Counted from the stretch's first letter, positions 28,280 through 37,779 are shown. The stretch: DNA of 64,000 bases from Pseudomonas viridiflava (GCF_001642795.1 NZ_LKEH01000018.1:374864-438863), one strand, 5' to 3'. Translations and numbers: made by a program. Notes: a model not told the origin generated them from the sequence alone.

Positions 28280-28450
28280 TTGGGGTGAGCTGCGGGGCGG
28301 GGTGTTGTCCTGCAGCAAACCCGGTCTTTAAAGATGCACTGACATCTGCTTCTGCCAGGAGGGAGTTGCAGCCTTCGGAGGTTGCGACGGCAGCGATGGA
28401 CTGCGCAGCGGCCCTTGACCAAGTCTGATACACCGCGTGTGCAGGTTTGC

Positions 28451-28492
28451 TGCCGGTTCCCGGCAGATCGCCGGCAAGCCGCCTCCCACAGT
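28451..28492. repeat. REP-like palindromic element
   Basis: TGCCGG-TTC-CCGGCA (28451-28465) adjoins GATCGCCGGCAAGCCGCC and a CTCCCACAG end. The GCCGGCAAGCCG...CTCCCACAG pattern resembles the repetitive extragenic palindromes common between genes in Pseudomonas. No second copy was noticed in this window, so the call rests on resemblance only. Confidence 0.6.
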
Positions 28493-28547
28493 TTGTTTTC
28501 TGTATCGAAGACGCCGTGAGCCTTGTGCAAAATCGCGTTGTTCAGCG

Positions 28548-28581
28548 GGCAGCATGCTTTTCGAGAGGGCGTGCTGCCTTT
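28548..28581 (+). terminator. Possible terminator between fliK and fliL
   Basis: GGCAGCATGC (28548-28557) pairs with GCGTGCTGCC (28569-28578), one G:T pair, 11-base loop, then TTTGCTT. The T-run is short, so this may be a weak terminator. Confidence 0.4.
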
Positions 28582-28626
28582 GCTTAAAAAACCGTTTAAG
28601 CCCGATCCGCCTCCTTTCTCGCAACT

Positions 28627-28643
28627 CTGGCATAACACTTGCT
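28627..28643 (+). promoter_or_regulatory. Sigma-54 promoter of the fliL operon
   Basis: CTGGCATAACACTTGCT: GG at 28629-28630 and GC at 28641-28642 with the 10-base gap; both core elements match. It is 51 bases before the fliL ATG. Confidence 0.88.
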
Positions 28644-28693
28644 CTGCCCCTGTCACGTATTGAAGACCCCTTGAATAGTGACGGATTATTGGC

Positions 28694-29194
28694 ATGGCGA
28701 AGAGCGAAGAAGTTAAAGACCCCGCTTCCAAAGGCAAACTCAAGCTCATTATCGTAGCGGTTGTGGCCTTGCTGCTCGCTGTAGGTCTGTCAGTGGGTGC
28801 GACCTGGTTCATCATGCACAAGGGTGAAAGCGCGCCCGACCCGGCAGTGGCTGCGGCTGCGGCCAACGCCAAGCCGGTGGCGGTTTTCGAACCGCTGACG
28901 CCTGCGTTCGTCGTCAACTTCAACGCCAATGGCCGTCAGCGCTACATGCAGGTCAGCATCACCATGCTGGGCCGCAATGCTGCAGACATGGAAGCTCTGA
29001 AAGTGCACATGCCGGTGATTCGCAACAATCTGGTCATGCTGTTCGCGGCCATCCCTTTCGAGTCGTTGGCCTCGCCGATCGGCCAGGAAATGCTGCGTCA
29101 GAAGGCAACCGCCAGCATTCAGGAAGTGGCGCAGAAAGAACTTGGCAAGACTGTGATCGAACAGCTGCTGTTCACTAATTTCGTATTGCAGTAG
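28694..29194 (+). CDS. fliL: Flagellar basal body-associated protein FliL
   Basis: Single-pass inner-membrane protein of 166 residues that surrounds and supports the stator units. A basic N-terminus, a membrane helix at about 16-38 (KLIIVAVVALLLAVGLSVGATWF), then the periplasmic stomatin-like FliL domain (PAFVVNFNANGRQRYMQVSITMLGRN). ATG start; it is the first gene of the long fliLMNOPQR-flhB operon. Confidence 0.95.
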   Translation: MAKSEEVKDPASKGKLKLIIVAVVALLLAVGLSVGATWFIMHKGESAPDPAVAAAAANAKPVAVFEPLTPAFVVNFNANGRQRYMQVSITMLGRNAADMEALKVHMPVIRNNLVMLFAAIPFESLASPIGQEMLRQKATASIQEVAQKELGKTVIEQLLFTNFVLQ

Positions 29195-29203
29195 GACCTC
29201 GAC

Positions 29204-30172
29204 ATGGCTGTGCAAGACCTGCTGTCCCAGGATGAAATCGACGCGCTGCTGCATGGCGTTGACGATGGTATGGTCCAGACCGAAAGCCCCGGCGAGCCCG
29301 GAAGCGTCAAAAGTTATGACCTGACCAGTCAGGACCGGATCGTCCGGGGTCGTATGCCGACTCTGGAAATGATCAACGAACGATTCGCCCGCTACACCCG
29401 CATCAGCATGTTCAACCTGCTGCGCCGCTCTGCGGACGTAGCGGTGGGCGGTGTTCAGGTGATGAAGTTCGGTGAGTACGTGCATTCGCTGTACGTACCG
29501 ACCAGCCTGAACCTGGCCAAGATCAAGCCGCTGCGCGGCACCGCGCTGTTCATTCTCGACGCCAAGCTGGTGTTCAAGCTGGTGGACAACTTTTTTGGTG
29601 GTGACGGCCGTCACGCGAAGATCGAAGGGCGTGAGTTCACGCCGACCGAGCTGCGTGTGGTGCGGATGGTGCTGGATCAGGCGTTCATCGACCTGAAGGA
29701 AGCCTGGCAGGCGATCATGGAAGTGAACTTCGAGTACATCAACTCGGAAGTGAACCCGGCCATGGCCAACATCGTCGGGCCGAGCGAAGCGGTGGTCATC
29801 TCCACGTTCCACATCGAACTCGATGGCGGTGGCGGCGATCTGCACGTGACCATGCCATATTCGATGATCGAGCCGATCCGGGAAATGCTCGACGCCGGTT
29901 TCCAGTCGGACCTGGACGATCAGGACGAGCGCTGGGTCAACGCGCTCAAGGAAGACGTGCTCGACGTCAACGTGCCGCTCAGTACCACCATCGCCCAGCG
30001 TCAGTTGCCGCTGCGCGACATCCTGCACATGCGTCCCGGTGATGTGATCCCGATCGAGCTGGCCGAGTCGCTGGTCCTGCGGGCCAACGGCGTGCCTTCG
30101 TTCAAGGTCAAGCTGGGCTCGCACAAGGGCAAGATGGCCCTGCAGGTAATTGAACCCATAGCGCGACGTTGA
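29204..30172 (+). CDS. fliM: Flagellar motor switch protein FliM
   Basis: C-ring protein of 322 residues. The N-terminal peptide LLSQDEIDALLHG (residues 6-18) is the known CheY-P docking site. The middle CheC-like domain and the C-terminal SpoA domain (DVNVPLSTTIAQRQLPLRDILHMRPGDVIPIEL) bind FliG and FliN. It begins 9 bases after fliL and is followed after 62 bases by fliN. Confidence 0.97.
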   Translation: MAVQDLLSQDEIDALLHGVDDGMVQTESPGEPGSVKSYDLTSQDRIVRGRMPTLEMINERFARYTRISMFNLLRRSADVAVGGVQVMKFGEYVHSLYVPTSLNLAKIKPLRGTALFILDAKLVFKLVDNFFGGDGRHAKIEGREFTPTELRVVRMVLDQAFIDLKEAWQAIMEVNFEYINSEVNPAMANIVGPSEAVVISTFHIELDGGGGDLHVTMPYSMIEPIREMLDAGFQSDLDDQDERWVNALKEDVLDVNVPLSTTIAQRQLPLRDILHMRPGDVIPIELAESLVLRANGVPSFKVKLGSHKGKMALQVIEPIARR

Positions 30173-30234
30173 CCTGTCAGGTCGACGTCGGAACATTGTT
30201 GCGTAATTGAATCACTGCTTGCAGAGGACTACCG

Positions 30235-30696
30235 ATGGCTGATGAAAACGATATGACGTCTGCTGAAGATCAGGCGCTGGCCGATGAATGGGCTGCTGCA
30301 CTGGGCGAGGCGGGCGAAGGTGGTCAGGACGATATCGACGCGCTGCTTGCCGCGGACGCGGGCAATGCGACCAATCGCATGACCATGGAAGAGTTCGGCA
30401 GCGTGCCGAAAAACAATGCGCCGGTCACCCTGGACGGCCCGAACCTGGACGTGATTCTGGATATTCCGGTGTCGATCTCCATGGAAGTGGGCAGCACCGA
30501 CATCAACATTCGCAACCTGCTGCAACTCAACCAGGGGTCGGTCATCGAGCTGGATCGTCTGGCAGGCGAGCCGCTGGACGTGCTGGTCAACGGTACGTTG
30601 ATTGCGCATGGCGAAGTGGTGGTGGTCAACGAAAAGTTCGGCATTCGCCTGACTGACGTGATCAGCCCGAGTGAACGCATCAAGAAGCTGCGTTAA
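30235..30696 (+). CDS. fliN: Flagellar motor switch protein FliN
   Basis: C-ring protein of 153 residues. The C-terminal SpoA domain (about 70-150; DVILDIPVSISMEVGSTDINIRNLLQLNQGS) is the conserved dimer fold. The N-terminal extension contains GGQDDIDALLAAD (residues 29-41), very close to the CheY-binding peptide of FliM; a second CheY docking site is a reasonable inference, since FliN is known to bind CheY. ATG with an AGAGGA ribosome site. Its TAA touches the fliO GTG. Confidence 0.96.
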   Translation: MADENDMTSAEDQALADEWAAALGEAGEGGQDDIDALLAADAGNATNRMTMEEFGSVPKNNAPVTLDGPNLDVILDIPVSISMEVGSTDINIRNLLQLNQGSVIELDRLAGEPLDVLVNGTLIAHGEVVVVNEKFGIRLTDVISPSERIKKLR

Positions 30697-31134
30697 GTGA
30701 AGCGCTTGCTGAGTGTTCTGCTGATGCTGCCCTCGCTGGCGCTGGCCGCCGAGCCCGCTGCGCAGGCAGCGCCCGCGGTGGCCAATACCGTATCCAGTGG
30801 CATGGGTGGTCAGGTGATGCAGCTATTGTTCGGGCTGCTGCTGGTGGTCGGCCTGATTTTCGCGCTGGCCTGGGTGATGCGGCGGGTTCAGCGGGTTGGG
30901 CCCAACAACAGCCAGATTATCGAACTGGTCAGCACGCGTGCCATCGGGCCGCGTGATCGTCTGGTGCTGGTCCAGGTGGGCAATGAACAGGTCCTGCTGG
31001 GCATCACGCCAGGCAATATCACCACCCTGCATGTGCTCAAGGAGCCTGTGCAGGTTCCGGTCCGGGAGCAGGCGACGCCCGAGTTCGCTCAGCGTCTGCT
31101 GGATTTGATGGGCAAGGATAAGGACAAGAAGTAA
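30697..31134 (+). CDS. fliO: Flagellar biosynthesis protein FliO
   Basis: Export-gate assembly factor of 145 residues that helps FliP ring formation. A cleavable-looking signal ([19 protein letters not shown]) precedes a membrane helix at about 45-65 ([24 protein letters not shown]) and the FliO cytoplasmic domain ([35 protein letters not shown]). GTG start directly after the fliN stop. It overlaps fliP by one base (TAATG). Confidence 0.93.
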   Translation: MKRLLSVLLMLPSLALAAEPAAQAAPAVANTVSSGMGGQVMQLLFGLLLVVGLIFALAWVMRRVQRVGPNNSQIIELVSTRAIGPRDRLVLVQVGNEQVLLGITPGNITTLHVLKEPVQVPVREQATPEFAQRLLDLMGKDKDKK

Positions 31135-31886
31135 TGGGCGCCTTGCGTTTCCTGGTACTGCTGTTGCTGGTCATGATTGCGCCGGTCGCGTTGGCTGCCG
31201 ATCCGTTGTCGATTCCGGCCATCACCCTGTCCAACGGGGCTGACGGTCAGCAGGAGTATTCGGTCAGTCTGCAGATCCTGCTGATCATGACCGCGCTGAG
31301 CTTCATCCCGGCATTCGTGATGCTGATGACCAGCTTCACGCGGATCATCATCGTCTTCTCGATTTTGCGCCAGGCCCTGGGTCTGCAGCAGACGCCGTCG
31401 AACCAGATCCTGACCGGCATGGCGCTGTTTCTGACCATGTTCATCATGGCGCCTGTGTTCGACAAGGTGAATCAGGACGCCTTGCAGCCGTATCTGGCCG
31501 AGCAGCTTACGGCGCAGGATGCGGTCGCCAAGGCGCAGGTGCCGATCAAGGATTTCATGCTGGCGCAGACGCGCACCAGTGACCTTGAGCTGTTCATGCG
31601 CCTGTCCAAGCGTACCGACATTCCGACGCCGGACGCGGCACCGCTGAATATTCTGGTGCCGGCTTTTGTTATCTCCGAGCTCAAGACCGCGTTTCAGATT
31701 GGCTTCATGATCTTCATTCCGTTTCTGATCATCGACCTGGTCGTGGCCAGTGTCCTGATGGCGATGGGTATGATGATGCTGTCGCCGCTGATCATTTCCC
31801 TGCCATTCAAGATCATGCTGTTCGTGCTGGTGGATGGCTGGGCGCTGATCGTCGGCACGCTGGCCGGCAGTTTTGGTGGTGTATGA
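31134..31886 (+). CDS. fliP: Flagellar export gate protein FliP
   Basis: Core gate subunit, 250 residues, with a signal sequence ([18 protein letters not shown]) and four membrane helices. Family motifs are plain: [39 protein letters not shown] and the C-terminal [30 protein letters not shown]. It forms the helical pore with FliQ and FliR in the middle of the MS ring. ATG overlaps the fliO stop. Confidence 0.97.
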   Translation: MGALRFLVLLLLVMIAPVALAADPLSIPAITLSNGADGQQEYSVSLQILLIMTALSFIPAFVMLMTSFTRIIIVFSILRQALGLQQTPSNQILTGMALFLTMFIMAPVFDKVNQDALQPYLAEQLTAQDAVAKAQVPIKDFMLAQTRTSDLELFMRLSKRTDIPTPDAAPLNILVPAFVISELKTAFQIGFMIFIPFLIIDLVVASVLMAMGMMMLSPLIISLPFKIMLFVLVDGWALIVGTLAGSFGGV

Positions 31887-31911
31887 GCCGTTTCGCTGAG
31901 GAGTCTGCCCG

Positions 31912-32181
31912 ATGACGCCGGAAGTAGCCGTCGATCTGTTTCGTGAAGCGCTGTGGCTGACCACCATGCTGGTTGCGATTCTGGTGGTGCCGAGTCTGAT
32001 CTGTGGTCTGCTGGTGGCGATGTTTCAGGCTGCCACCCAGATCAACGAACAGACGCTCAGCTTTCTGCCGCGTCTGATCGTCATGTTGATCACGCTGATC
32101 GCGATCGGTCCCTGGCTGTTGAAAGTCTTCATGGAATACATGCTGTCGCTGTATACCAGCATTCCGACCGTGATCGGCTGA
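31912..32181 (+). CDS. fliQ: Flagellar export gate protein FliQ
   Basis: An 89-residue protein with two membrane helices and the family signature (TPEVAVDLFREALWLTTMLVAILVVPSLICGLLVAMFQAATQINEQTLSF). It forms the outer strands of the FliPQR export pore. ATG start 25 bases after fliP; fliR follows after 6 bases. Confidence 0.97.
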   Translation: MTPEVAVDLFREALWLTTMLVAILVVPSLICGLLVAMFQAATQINEQTLSFLPRLIVMLITLIAIGPWLLKVFMEYMLSLYTSIPTVIG

Positions 32182-32187
32182 CGCTGC

Positions 32188-32973
32188 ATGCAGCCGATGC
32201 TCGCGCTGACCGACGCCCAGATCAGCACCTGGGTCGCCAGCTTCATGTTGCCGCTGTTTCGCATCATCGCTGTGTTGATGACGATGCCGATCATTGGTAC
32301 GACGCTGGTTCCCCGGCGTGTGCGCCTGTATCTGGCGGTTGCCATGACCGTTGCAGTTGCGCCCGTGTTGCCTGCGATGCCCACAGTGCAGGCCCTCGAT
32401 CTCAGTGCGCTGCTGTTGATTGGCGAGCAGATCATCATCGGCGCAGGGATGGGGCTCGCCTTACAGCTGTTTTTCCATATTTTCGTGGTGGCGGGGCAGA
32501 TCATCTCGACGCAGATGGGCATGGGTTTCGCTTCGATGGTCGACCCTACCAACGGCGTTTCGTCGGCCACCATCGGGCAGTTTTTCACCATGCTGGTGAC
32601 ACTGCTGTTTCTGGCCATGAACGGTCACCTGGTGGTGCTGGAAATTCTCGTTGAAAGCTTCACGACCATGCCGGTGGGCAGCGGCTTGCTGGTCAACAAT
32701 TTCTGGGAGCTGGCGACCGGGCTTGGCTGGGTCATGGGTTCGGCTCTCAGGCTGGTGCTGCCGGCGATCACCGCGCTGCTGGTCATCAACATCGCGTTTG
32801 GCGTGATGACACGTGCGGCGCCGCAGCTCAATATCTTTTCCATCGGTTTTCCACTGACACTGGTGCTGGGCATGGTCATTCTGTGGATGACCATGGGCGA
32901 TATTCTCAATCAATATCAGCCGCTTGCCAGTCAGGCTCTGCAGGCACTGCGCGACATGGTGAGGGCTCGTTGA
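32188..32973 (+). CDS. fliR: Flagellar export gate protein FliR
   Basis: Membrane protein of 261 residues with six predicted helices, completing the FliPQR pore. Typical parts are FMLPLFRIIAVLMTMPIIGTTLVPRRVRLYLAVAMTVAV at the N-terminus and the QLFFHIFVVAGQIISTQMGMGFASMVDP loop. The end lies one base before the flhB start, so translation is probably coupled. Confidence 0.96.
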   Translation: MQPMLALTDAQISTWVASFMLPLFRIIAVLMTMPIIGTTLVPRRVRLYLAVAMTVAVAPVLPAMPTVQALDLSALLLIGEQIIIGAGMGLALQLFFHIFVVAGQIISTQMGMGFASMVDPTNGVSSATIGQFFTMLVTLLFLAMNGHLVVLEILVESFTTMPVGSGLLVNNFWELATGLGWVMGSALRLVLPAITALLVINIAFGVMTRAAPQLNIFSIGFPLTLVLGMVILWMTMGDILNQYQPLASQALQALRDMVRAR

Positions 32974-32974
32974 A

Positions 32975-34111
32975 ATGGCTGAGAACGAGAATGGCCAGGA
33001 CAAGACAGAAGAGCCCACGGAGAAAAAGGTCCGTGACTCCCGGGCCGATGGTCAGATTGCCCGCTCCAAGGAGCTGACCACCCTGGTGGTGATGCTGATG
33101 GGGTCGGGCGGGGCGCTGGTGTTTGGTGGCGGCATCGCACAGATGATGTTCGAGTTGATGCGCGACAACTTCACCATTACCCGTGAAACGCTGATGGACC
33201 AGGATTACATGGGCAAGGCACTGCTCAGTTCCGGTCTGCATGCCCTGGTTGTGGTGCTGCCGTTTCTGATTGCCATGCTTATGGCAGCGTTGGTAGGGCC
33301 GATCATGCTTGGTGGCTGGTTGTTCGCGACCAAATCGCTGGCTCCCAAGTTCAGCCGCATGAACCCGGCTGCGGGTCTCAAGCGCATGTTCTCGCCTCAC
33401 GCGCTGGTTGAGCTGCTCAAGTCGCTCGCCAAATTCCTGATCATTCTGGCGGTAGCGCTGGTTGTGTTGAGCAAAGAGCGCAACGATCTTGTCGCCATCG
33501 CGCACGAGCCTCTGGAGCAGGCCATTATCCACAGTCTTCAGGTGGTGGGCTGGAGCAGTTTCTGGATGGCCTGCGGTTTGATGTTCGTCGCTGCCGCCGA
33601 CGTTCCGTTCGTGTTGTGGGAGGCGCACAAGAAGCTGCTGATGACCAAGCAGGAAGTGCGCGACGAGCACAAGAACAGCGAGGGCAGTCCGGAGATCAAG
33701 CAGCGTATCCGTCAATTGCAGCGTGAGATGTCACAGCGCCGGATGATGGCCTCGATCCCCGAAGCCGACGTGATCATCACCAACCCGACTCACTTCGCCG
33801 TGGCGCTCAAATACGATCCCGAGAAGGGTGGCGCGCCAATGCTGCTGGCCAAGGGTACGGATCTGGTTGCGCTGAAAATTCGCGAGATCGCCGCGCACAA
33901 TCAGATTCTCATTCTGGAGTCGCCCGGCCTGGCGCGCTCCATCTATTACAGCACCGAGCTGGAACAGGAGATTCCTGCAGGGCTTTACCTGGCCGTGGCT
34001 CAGGTGCTGGCCTACGTCTACCAGATCCGTCAGTACCACGCAGGACAGGGCAAGCGCCCGGATCCGCTGGGCGACGTGCCGATTCCGCCGGACCTGCAGC
34101 GCGATTCCTGA
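32975..34111 (+). CDS. flhB: Flagellar export switch protein FlhB
   Basis: Export-gate protein of 378 residues that changes substrate specificity from hook to filament proteins. The charged N-terminus (TEEPTEKKVRDSRADGQIARSKEL), four membrane helices and a cytoplasmic domain with the autocleavage motif NPTH at residues 270-273 are all present. It is the last gene of the fliL operon; an intergenic gap with a sigma-54 promoter for flhA follows. Confidence 0.97.
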   Translation: MAENENGQDKTEEPTEKKVRDSRADGQIARSKELTTLVVMLMGSGGALVFGGGIAQMMFELMRDNFTITRETLMDQDYMGKALLSSGLHALVVVLPFLIAMLMAALVGPIMLGGWLFATKSLAPKFSRMNPAAGLKRMFSPHALVELLKSLAKFLIILAVALVVLSKERNDLVAIAHEPLEQAIIHSLQVVGWSSFWMACGLMFVAAADVPFVLWEAHKKLLMTKQEVRDEHKNSEGSPEIKQRIRQLQREMSQRRMMASIPEADVIITNPTHFAVALKYDPEKGGAPMLLAKGTDLVALKIREIAAHNQILILESPGLARSIYYSTELEQEIPAGLYLAVAQVLAYVYQIRQYHAGQGKRPDPLGDVPIPPDLQRDS

Positions 34112-34229
34112 CAATGCGGTTTGCCTGATCCACTGCATCGAATGCATCGCTAGCAAGCCACTTTCAGTTTTTCCTCGTTATTGCTACTTATTTGCCGTTT
34201 CACCCCCGCATTCACTGGCTTTTGAAAAG

Positions 34230-34246
34230 TTGGACAGCTTCTTGCA
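34230..34246 (+). promoter_or_regulatory. Sigma-54 promoter of flhA
   Basis: TTGGACAGCTTCTTGCA: GG at 34232-34233 and GC at 34244-34245 with a 10-base gap. The -12 TTGC element is exact; the -24 has TTGGAC in place of TTGGCA. It is 64 bases before the flhA start. Confidence 0.8.
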
Positions 34247-34309
34247 ACAGGTCTGTTCAAGGACGCTGTCGGCGTCAAAGTTTTGATCCAGTGCGCAGGT
34301 AAAGAATCG

Positions 34310-36439
34310 GTGGAACGCTCTCAGATACTCAGTAGCGCACGCAGCAACCTTGCAGGCCTCGGCCGTGGCCAGTTGGGCGTGCCGCTGTTGTTGCTGATCA
34401 TGCTGGCAATGATGATGTTGCCTATTCCGCCGTTTTTGCTGGACGTGCTGTTCACGTTCAACATTGCGCTGTCCATCGTCGTGCTGCTGGTGTGCGTTTA
34501 CGCATTGCGGCCGCTGGACTTCTCGGTTTTCCCGACCATTCTGCTGGTCGCCACGCTGCTGCGTCTGGCCCTGAACGTGGCTTCGACCCGTGTGGTGATG
34601 CTGCACGGCCAGGACGGACACGCCGCCGCAGGTAAGGTGATCCAGGCCTTCGGTGAGGTGGTGATTGGCGGCAACTACGTGGTCGGTATCGTGGTGTTCG
34701 CGATTCTGATGATCATCAACTTCGTGGTGATCACCAAGGGTGCCGGGCGTATCTCCGAAGTGAGCGCACGTTTCACCCTCGACGCGATGCCAGGCAAACA
34801 GATGGCGATCGACGCCGACCTCAACGCCGGCCTCATCGACCAGCCTGAAGCCAAGCGCCGTCGTGCTGAAGTCGCCGGGGAAGCCGAGTTCTACGGCTCC
34901 ATGGACGGTGCGAGCAAGTTCGTGCGCGGTGACGCCATTGCCGGCCTGCTGATTCTGTTCATCAACCTCATTGGCGGCATGCTGGTGGGTATCTTTCAGC
35001 ACAACATGTCCTTCGCTGACGCAGGTCGCGTATACACCTTGTTGACCATCGGTGACGGTTTGGTGGCGCAATTGCCATCACTGCTGCTGTCCACCGCTGC
35101 CGCGATCATGGTGACCCGTGCTTCCGGTTCGGAAGAGATGGGCAAGCTGATCAATCGTCAGATGTTCTCTTCCTACAAGGCGCTGGGTGTATCGGCCGGC
35201 ATCATGATCGTCATGGGTCTGGTGCCGGGCATGCCGCACTTCGCCTTCATCGGCCTTGGCCTTGTGGCAGCCGGTGGTGCCTACCTGTTGTGGAAGAAAG
35301 AGAATCAGGTGAAGTTCGAGGCGCTGGCCGAAGTTCAGCGTCAACAGGATCTGTTGCCATCACCGACCCGCGTTCAGGATTCCAAGGAACTGGGCTGGGA
35401 CGACGTGACGCCTATCGACATCATCGGTCTGGAAGTGGGCTATCGCCTGATTCCGCTGGTGGATCGCAATCAGGGTGGTCAGTTGCTGGCGCGTATCAAG
35501 GGCGTGCGCAAGAAGCTCTCTCAGGAGCTTGGCTTCCTGATGCCGACCGTCCACATCCGCGACAACCTCGATCTGGCGCCCAGCGCCTATCGTCTGACGC
35601 TGATGGGCGTGATTCTGGCCGAGGCCGAGATCTATCCCGATCGCGAGCTGGCGATCAACCCCGGTCAGGTGTTCGGCACGCTGAACGGCATCACCGCCAG
35701 AGATCCGGCATTCGGTCTGGAAGCGGTGTGGATCGAAATCAGTCAGCGCAGTCAGGCTCAGTCTCTCGGCTACACGGTAGTGGACGCCAGTACGGTAGTG
35801 GCCACTCACCTCAACCAGATCCTGTACAAGCACTCGCATGAACTGATCGGCCATGAAGAGGTCCAGCAATTGATGCAATTGCTGGCCAAAAGCTCGCCGA
35901 AGCTGGCTGAGGAGCTGGTTCCGGGTGTGCTGTCGCTGTCGTCGTTGCTCAACGTGCTGCAGGCGCTCCTGGCCGAGCACGTACCGGTACGCGACATCCG
36001 CAGCATCGCAGAAGCCATCGCCAACAACGCCGGGAAGAGTCAAGATACCGCCGCGCTGGTAGCGGCGGTCCGCGTCGGTCTGAGCCGCGCAATCGTGCAA
36101 AGCATTGTAGGCGTTGAGCCGGAGCTGCCTGTTATCACTCTGGAACCAAGGTTGGAACAGATATTGCTCAATAGTTTGCAGAAGGCTGGTCAGGGTCAGG
36201 AAGAAGGCGTTCTGCTTGAACCGAGCATGGCTGAAAAGCTCCAGCGTTCGTTGATCGAGGCGGCCCAGCGTCAGGAAATGCAAGGGTTGCCGGTAATCCT
36301 TCTGGTAGCAGGTCCGATCCGGGCCATGCTGTCACGATTTGGACGATTGGCTGTACCGAGTATGCATGTTCTGGCGTATCAGGAAATTCCTGACAACAAG
36401 CAAGTAACCATCGTAGCGACTGTCGGGCCCAACGGCTGA
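34310..36439 (+). CDS. flhA: Flagellar export protein FlhA
   Basis: Largest export-gate subunit (709 residues), which forms the cytoplasmic nonameric ring that receives chaperone-substrate complexes. It has eight membrane helices in the first half, with the FHIPEP-type segment (ALNVASTRVVMLHG, then GRISEVSARFTLDAMPGKQMAIDADL), and a large cytoplasmic domain from about 330. GTG at 34310 gives MERSQILSSARSN, the family-typical N-terminus and length; a TTG at 34283 would add nine unrelated residues. It carries its own sigma-54 promoter. Confidence 0.96.
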   Translation: MERSQILSSARSNLAGLGRGQLGVPLLLLIMLAMMMLPIPPFLLDVLFTFNIALSIVVLLVCVYALRPLDFSVFPTILLVATLLRLALNVASTRVVMLHGQDGHAAAGKVIQAFGEVVIGGNYVVGIVVFAILMIINFVVITKGAGRISEVSARFTLDAMPGKQMAIDADLNAGLIDQPEAKRRRAEVAGEAEFYGSMDGASKFVRGDAIAGLLILFINLIGGMLVGIFQHNMSFADAGRVYTLLTIGDGLVAQLPSLLLSTAAAIMVTRASGSEEMGKLINRQMFSSYKALGVSAGIMIVMGLVPGMPHFAFIGLGLVAAGGAYLLWKKENQVKFEALAEVQRQQDLLPSPTRVQDSKELGWDDVTPIDIIGLEVGYRLIPLVDRNQGGQLLARIKGVRKKLSQELGFLMPTVHIRDNLDLAPSAYRLTLMGVILAEAEIYPDRELAINPGQVFGTLNGITARDPAFGLEAVWIEISQRSQAQSLGYTVVDASTVVATHLNQILYKHSHELIGHEEVQQLMQLLAKSSPKLAEELVPGVLSLSSLLNVLQALLAEHVPVRDIRSIAEAIANNAGKSQDTAALVAAVRVGLSRAIVQSIVGVEPELPVITLEPRLEQILLNSLQKAGQGQEEGVLLEPSMAEKLQRSLIEAAQRQEMQGLPVILLVAGPIRAMLSRFGRLAVPSMHVLAYQEIPDNKQVTIVATVGPNG

Positions 36440-36450
36440 GGTAGTGAGTC

Positions 36451-37779
36451 ATGCAAGTTAAGCGATTTTTCGCCGCCGATATGCGTCAAGCCATGAAGCT
36501 GGTTCGCGATGAGCTGGGCGCTGAGGCGGCCATCATTGGCAACCGCCGCATCGCCGGTGGCGTCGAGTTGACCGCCGCTCTGGATTACAAGCTGTCTGCG
36601 CTGGCGCCACGCGTTCCCAACATGGAACTCGAAGACGAGCTGCGCAAGACCCAGTCGCGCATCGTCTCCGCCCAGGCTGAACTGAACAACCGCAGCGACA
36701 GCGATGCCTCGGTCAATCTTCAGTTGTTTTCCGGCAAGTCGATCAGCGCGACCGACACCCACATCGAACCGACACTCGAAGAGCCGCCACGTCCGTTTGC
36801 CTACGCACCGGCTCCTGCAGCCGAGCCTGCAGGCGGTCAACGTGCTTTCGAATCGATGCGCTCCGAATTGAACGGCCTGCGCGAGCTGCTGGAAGTCCAG
36901 CTCGGCTCCCTGGCCTGGACCCAGTTGCAGGGCAGCCGTCCGCAACAGGCCAACCTGTGGCGTCGCCTGCAACGCGTCGGCCTTTCCGGCCCGCTGTCGC
37001 GTGACTTGCTGTCGATGATTCCGGACATCGACGAGCCTCGTCAGGCCTGGCGCATGCTGTTGGCCCATCTGGCGCGCATGATTGCCGTGCCTGATGTCGA
37101 GCCACTGGAAGAGGGCGGTGTAATTGCCATGGTCGGTCCTGCCGGCATGGGCAAGACCACCACGCTGGCCAAGCTGGCCGCCCGTTATGTGCTGAAATAC
37201 GGCGCGCAGAACATTGCGCTGGTCAGCATGGACAGTTTCCGCATCGGTGCCCAGGAGCAGCTCAAGACATTGGGCCGCATCCTCAACGTGCCGGTGACTC
37301 ACGTCGATCCCGGTCAGTCACTGGCACAGGCCCTGGAGCCTCTGCTGCGCAAGCGTGTGGTCCTCATTGATACCGCCGGGCTGCAAGCCAGTGATCCTGC
37401 GTTGCGCATGCAACTGGAAAGCCTGGCGGGTCGCGGCATCAAGTCGCGTAACTACCTGGTACTGGCCACAACCAGCCAGAAGCAGGTACTGACGGCGGCT
37501 TATCACAGTTACAAGCGTTGTGGCCTGGCCGGATGCATTTTGACCAAGCTGGATGAAACCGCCAGCCTGGGTGAAGTTCTGAGCCTGGCAATCAGTCACG
37601 AATTGCCGGTGGCCTACCTCACGGACGGACCACGGATTCCTGACGATTTGCACATCCCGCGTCGCCACCAGTTGGTGAGCCGCGCGGTCAGCGTGCAAAT
37701 GCAGGACGAGCCTAGCGAAGAAGCGATGGCTGATATGTTTGCCGACCTCTATCACTCACCTGGCAAAAGGGTAGGTTAA
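36451..37779 (+). CDS. flhF: Flagellar polar placement GTPase FlhF
   Basis: SRP-type GTPase of 442 residues that places the flagellum at the cell pole. N-terminal B domain (MQVKRFFAADMRQAMKLVRDELGAEAAIIGNRR), helical N domain, and the G domain with the P-loop GPAGMGKTTTLAKLAARYV, SMDSFRIGAQEQLKTLGRIL, LIDTAGLQASD and TKLDETASLGEVLS motifs. It begins 11 bases after flhA and precedes fleN, its functional counterpart in number control. Confidence 0.97.
   Translation: MQVKRFFAADMRQAMKLVRDELGAEAAIIGNRRIAGGVELTAALDYKLSALAPRVPNMELEDELRKTQSRIVSAQAELNNRSDSDASVNLQLFSGKSISATDTHIEPTLEEPPRPFAYAPAPAAEPAGGQRAFESMRSELNGLRELLEVQLGSLAWTQLQGSRPQQANLWRRLQRVGLSGPLSRDLLSMIPDIDEPRQAWRMLLAHLARMIAVPDVEPLEEGGVIAMVGPAGMGKTTTLAKLAARYVLKYGAQNIALVSMDSFRIGAQEQLKTLGRILNVPVTHVDPGQSLAQALEPLLRKRVVLIDTAGLQASDPALRMQLESLAGRGIKSRNYLVLATTSQKQVLTAAYHSYKRCGLAGCILTKLDETASLGEVLSLAISHELPVAYLTDGPRIPDDLHIPRRHQLVSRAVSVQMQDEPSEEAMADMFADLYHSPGKRVG

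Larger units (their letters stand above)
28280..28693 (+). other. Intergenic region between fliK and fliL
   Basis: 414 bases without a credible gene; an open frame at 28437-28757 has no family features and runs into fliL. It holds a REP-like element (28451-28492), a possible terminator (28548-28581) and the sigma-54 promoter of fliL (28627-28643). The first 170 bases show nothing I recognise. The overall arrangement says fliK ends one transcription unit and fliL begins another. Confidence 0.75.

Noticed and set aside
28437..28757. A 106-codon plus-strand frame between fliK and fliL
   Set aside because: It overlaps the REP-like element, terminator candidate, sigma-54 promoter and the start of fliL, and has no recognisable motif.
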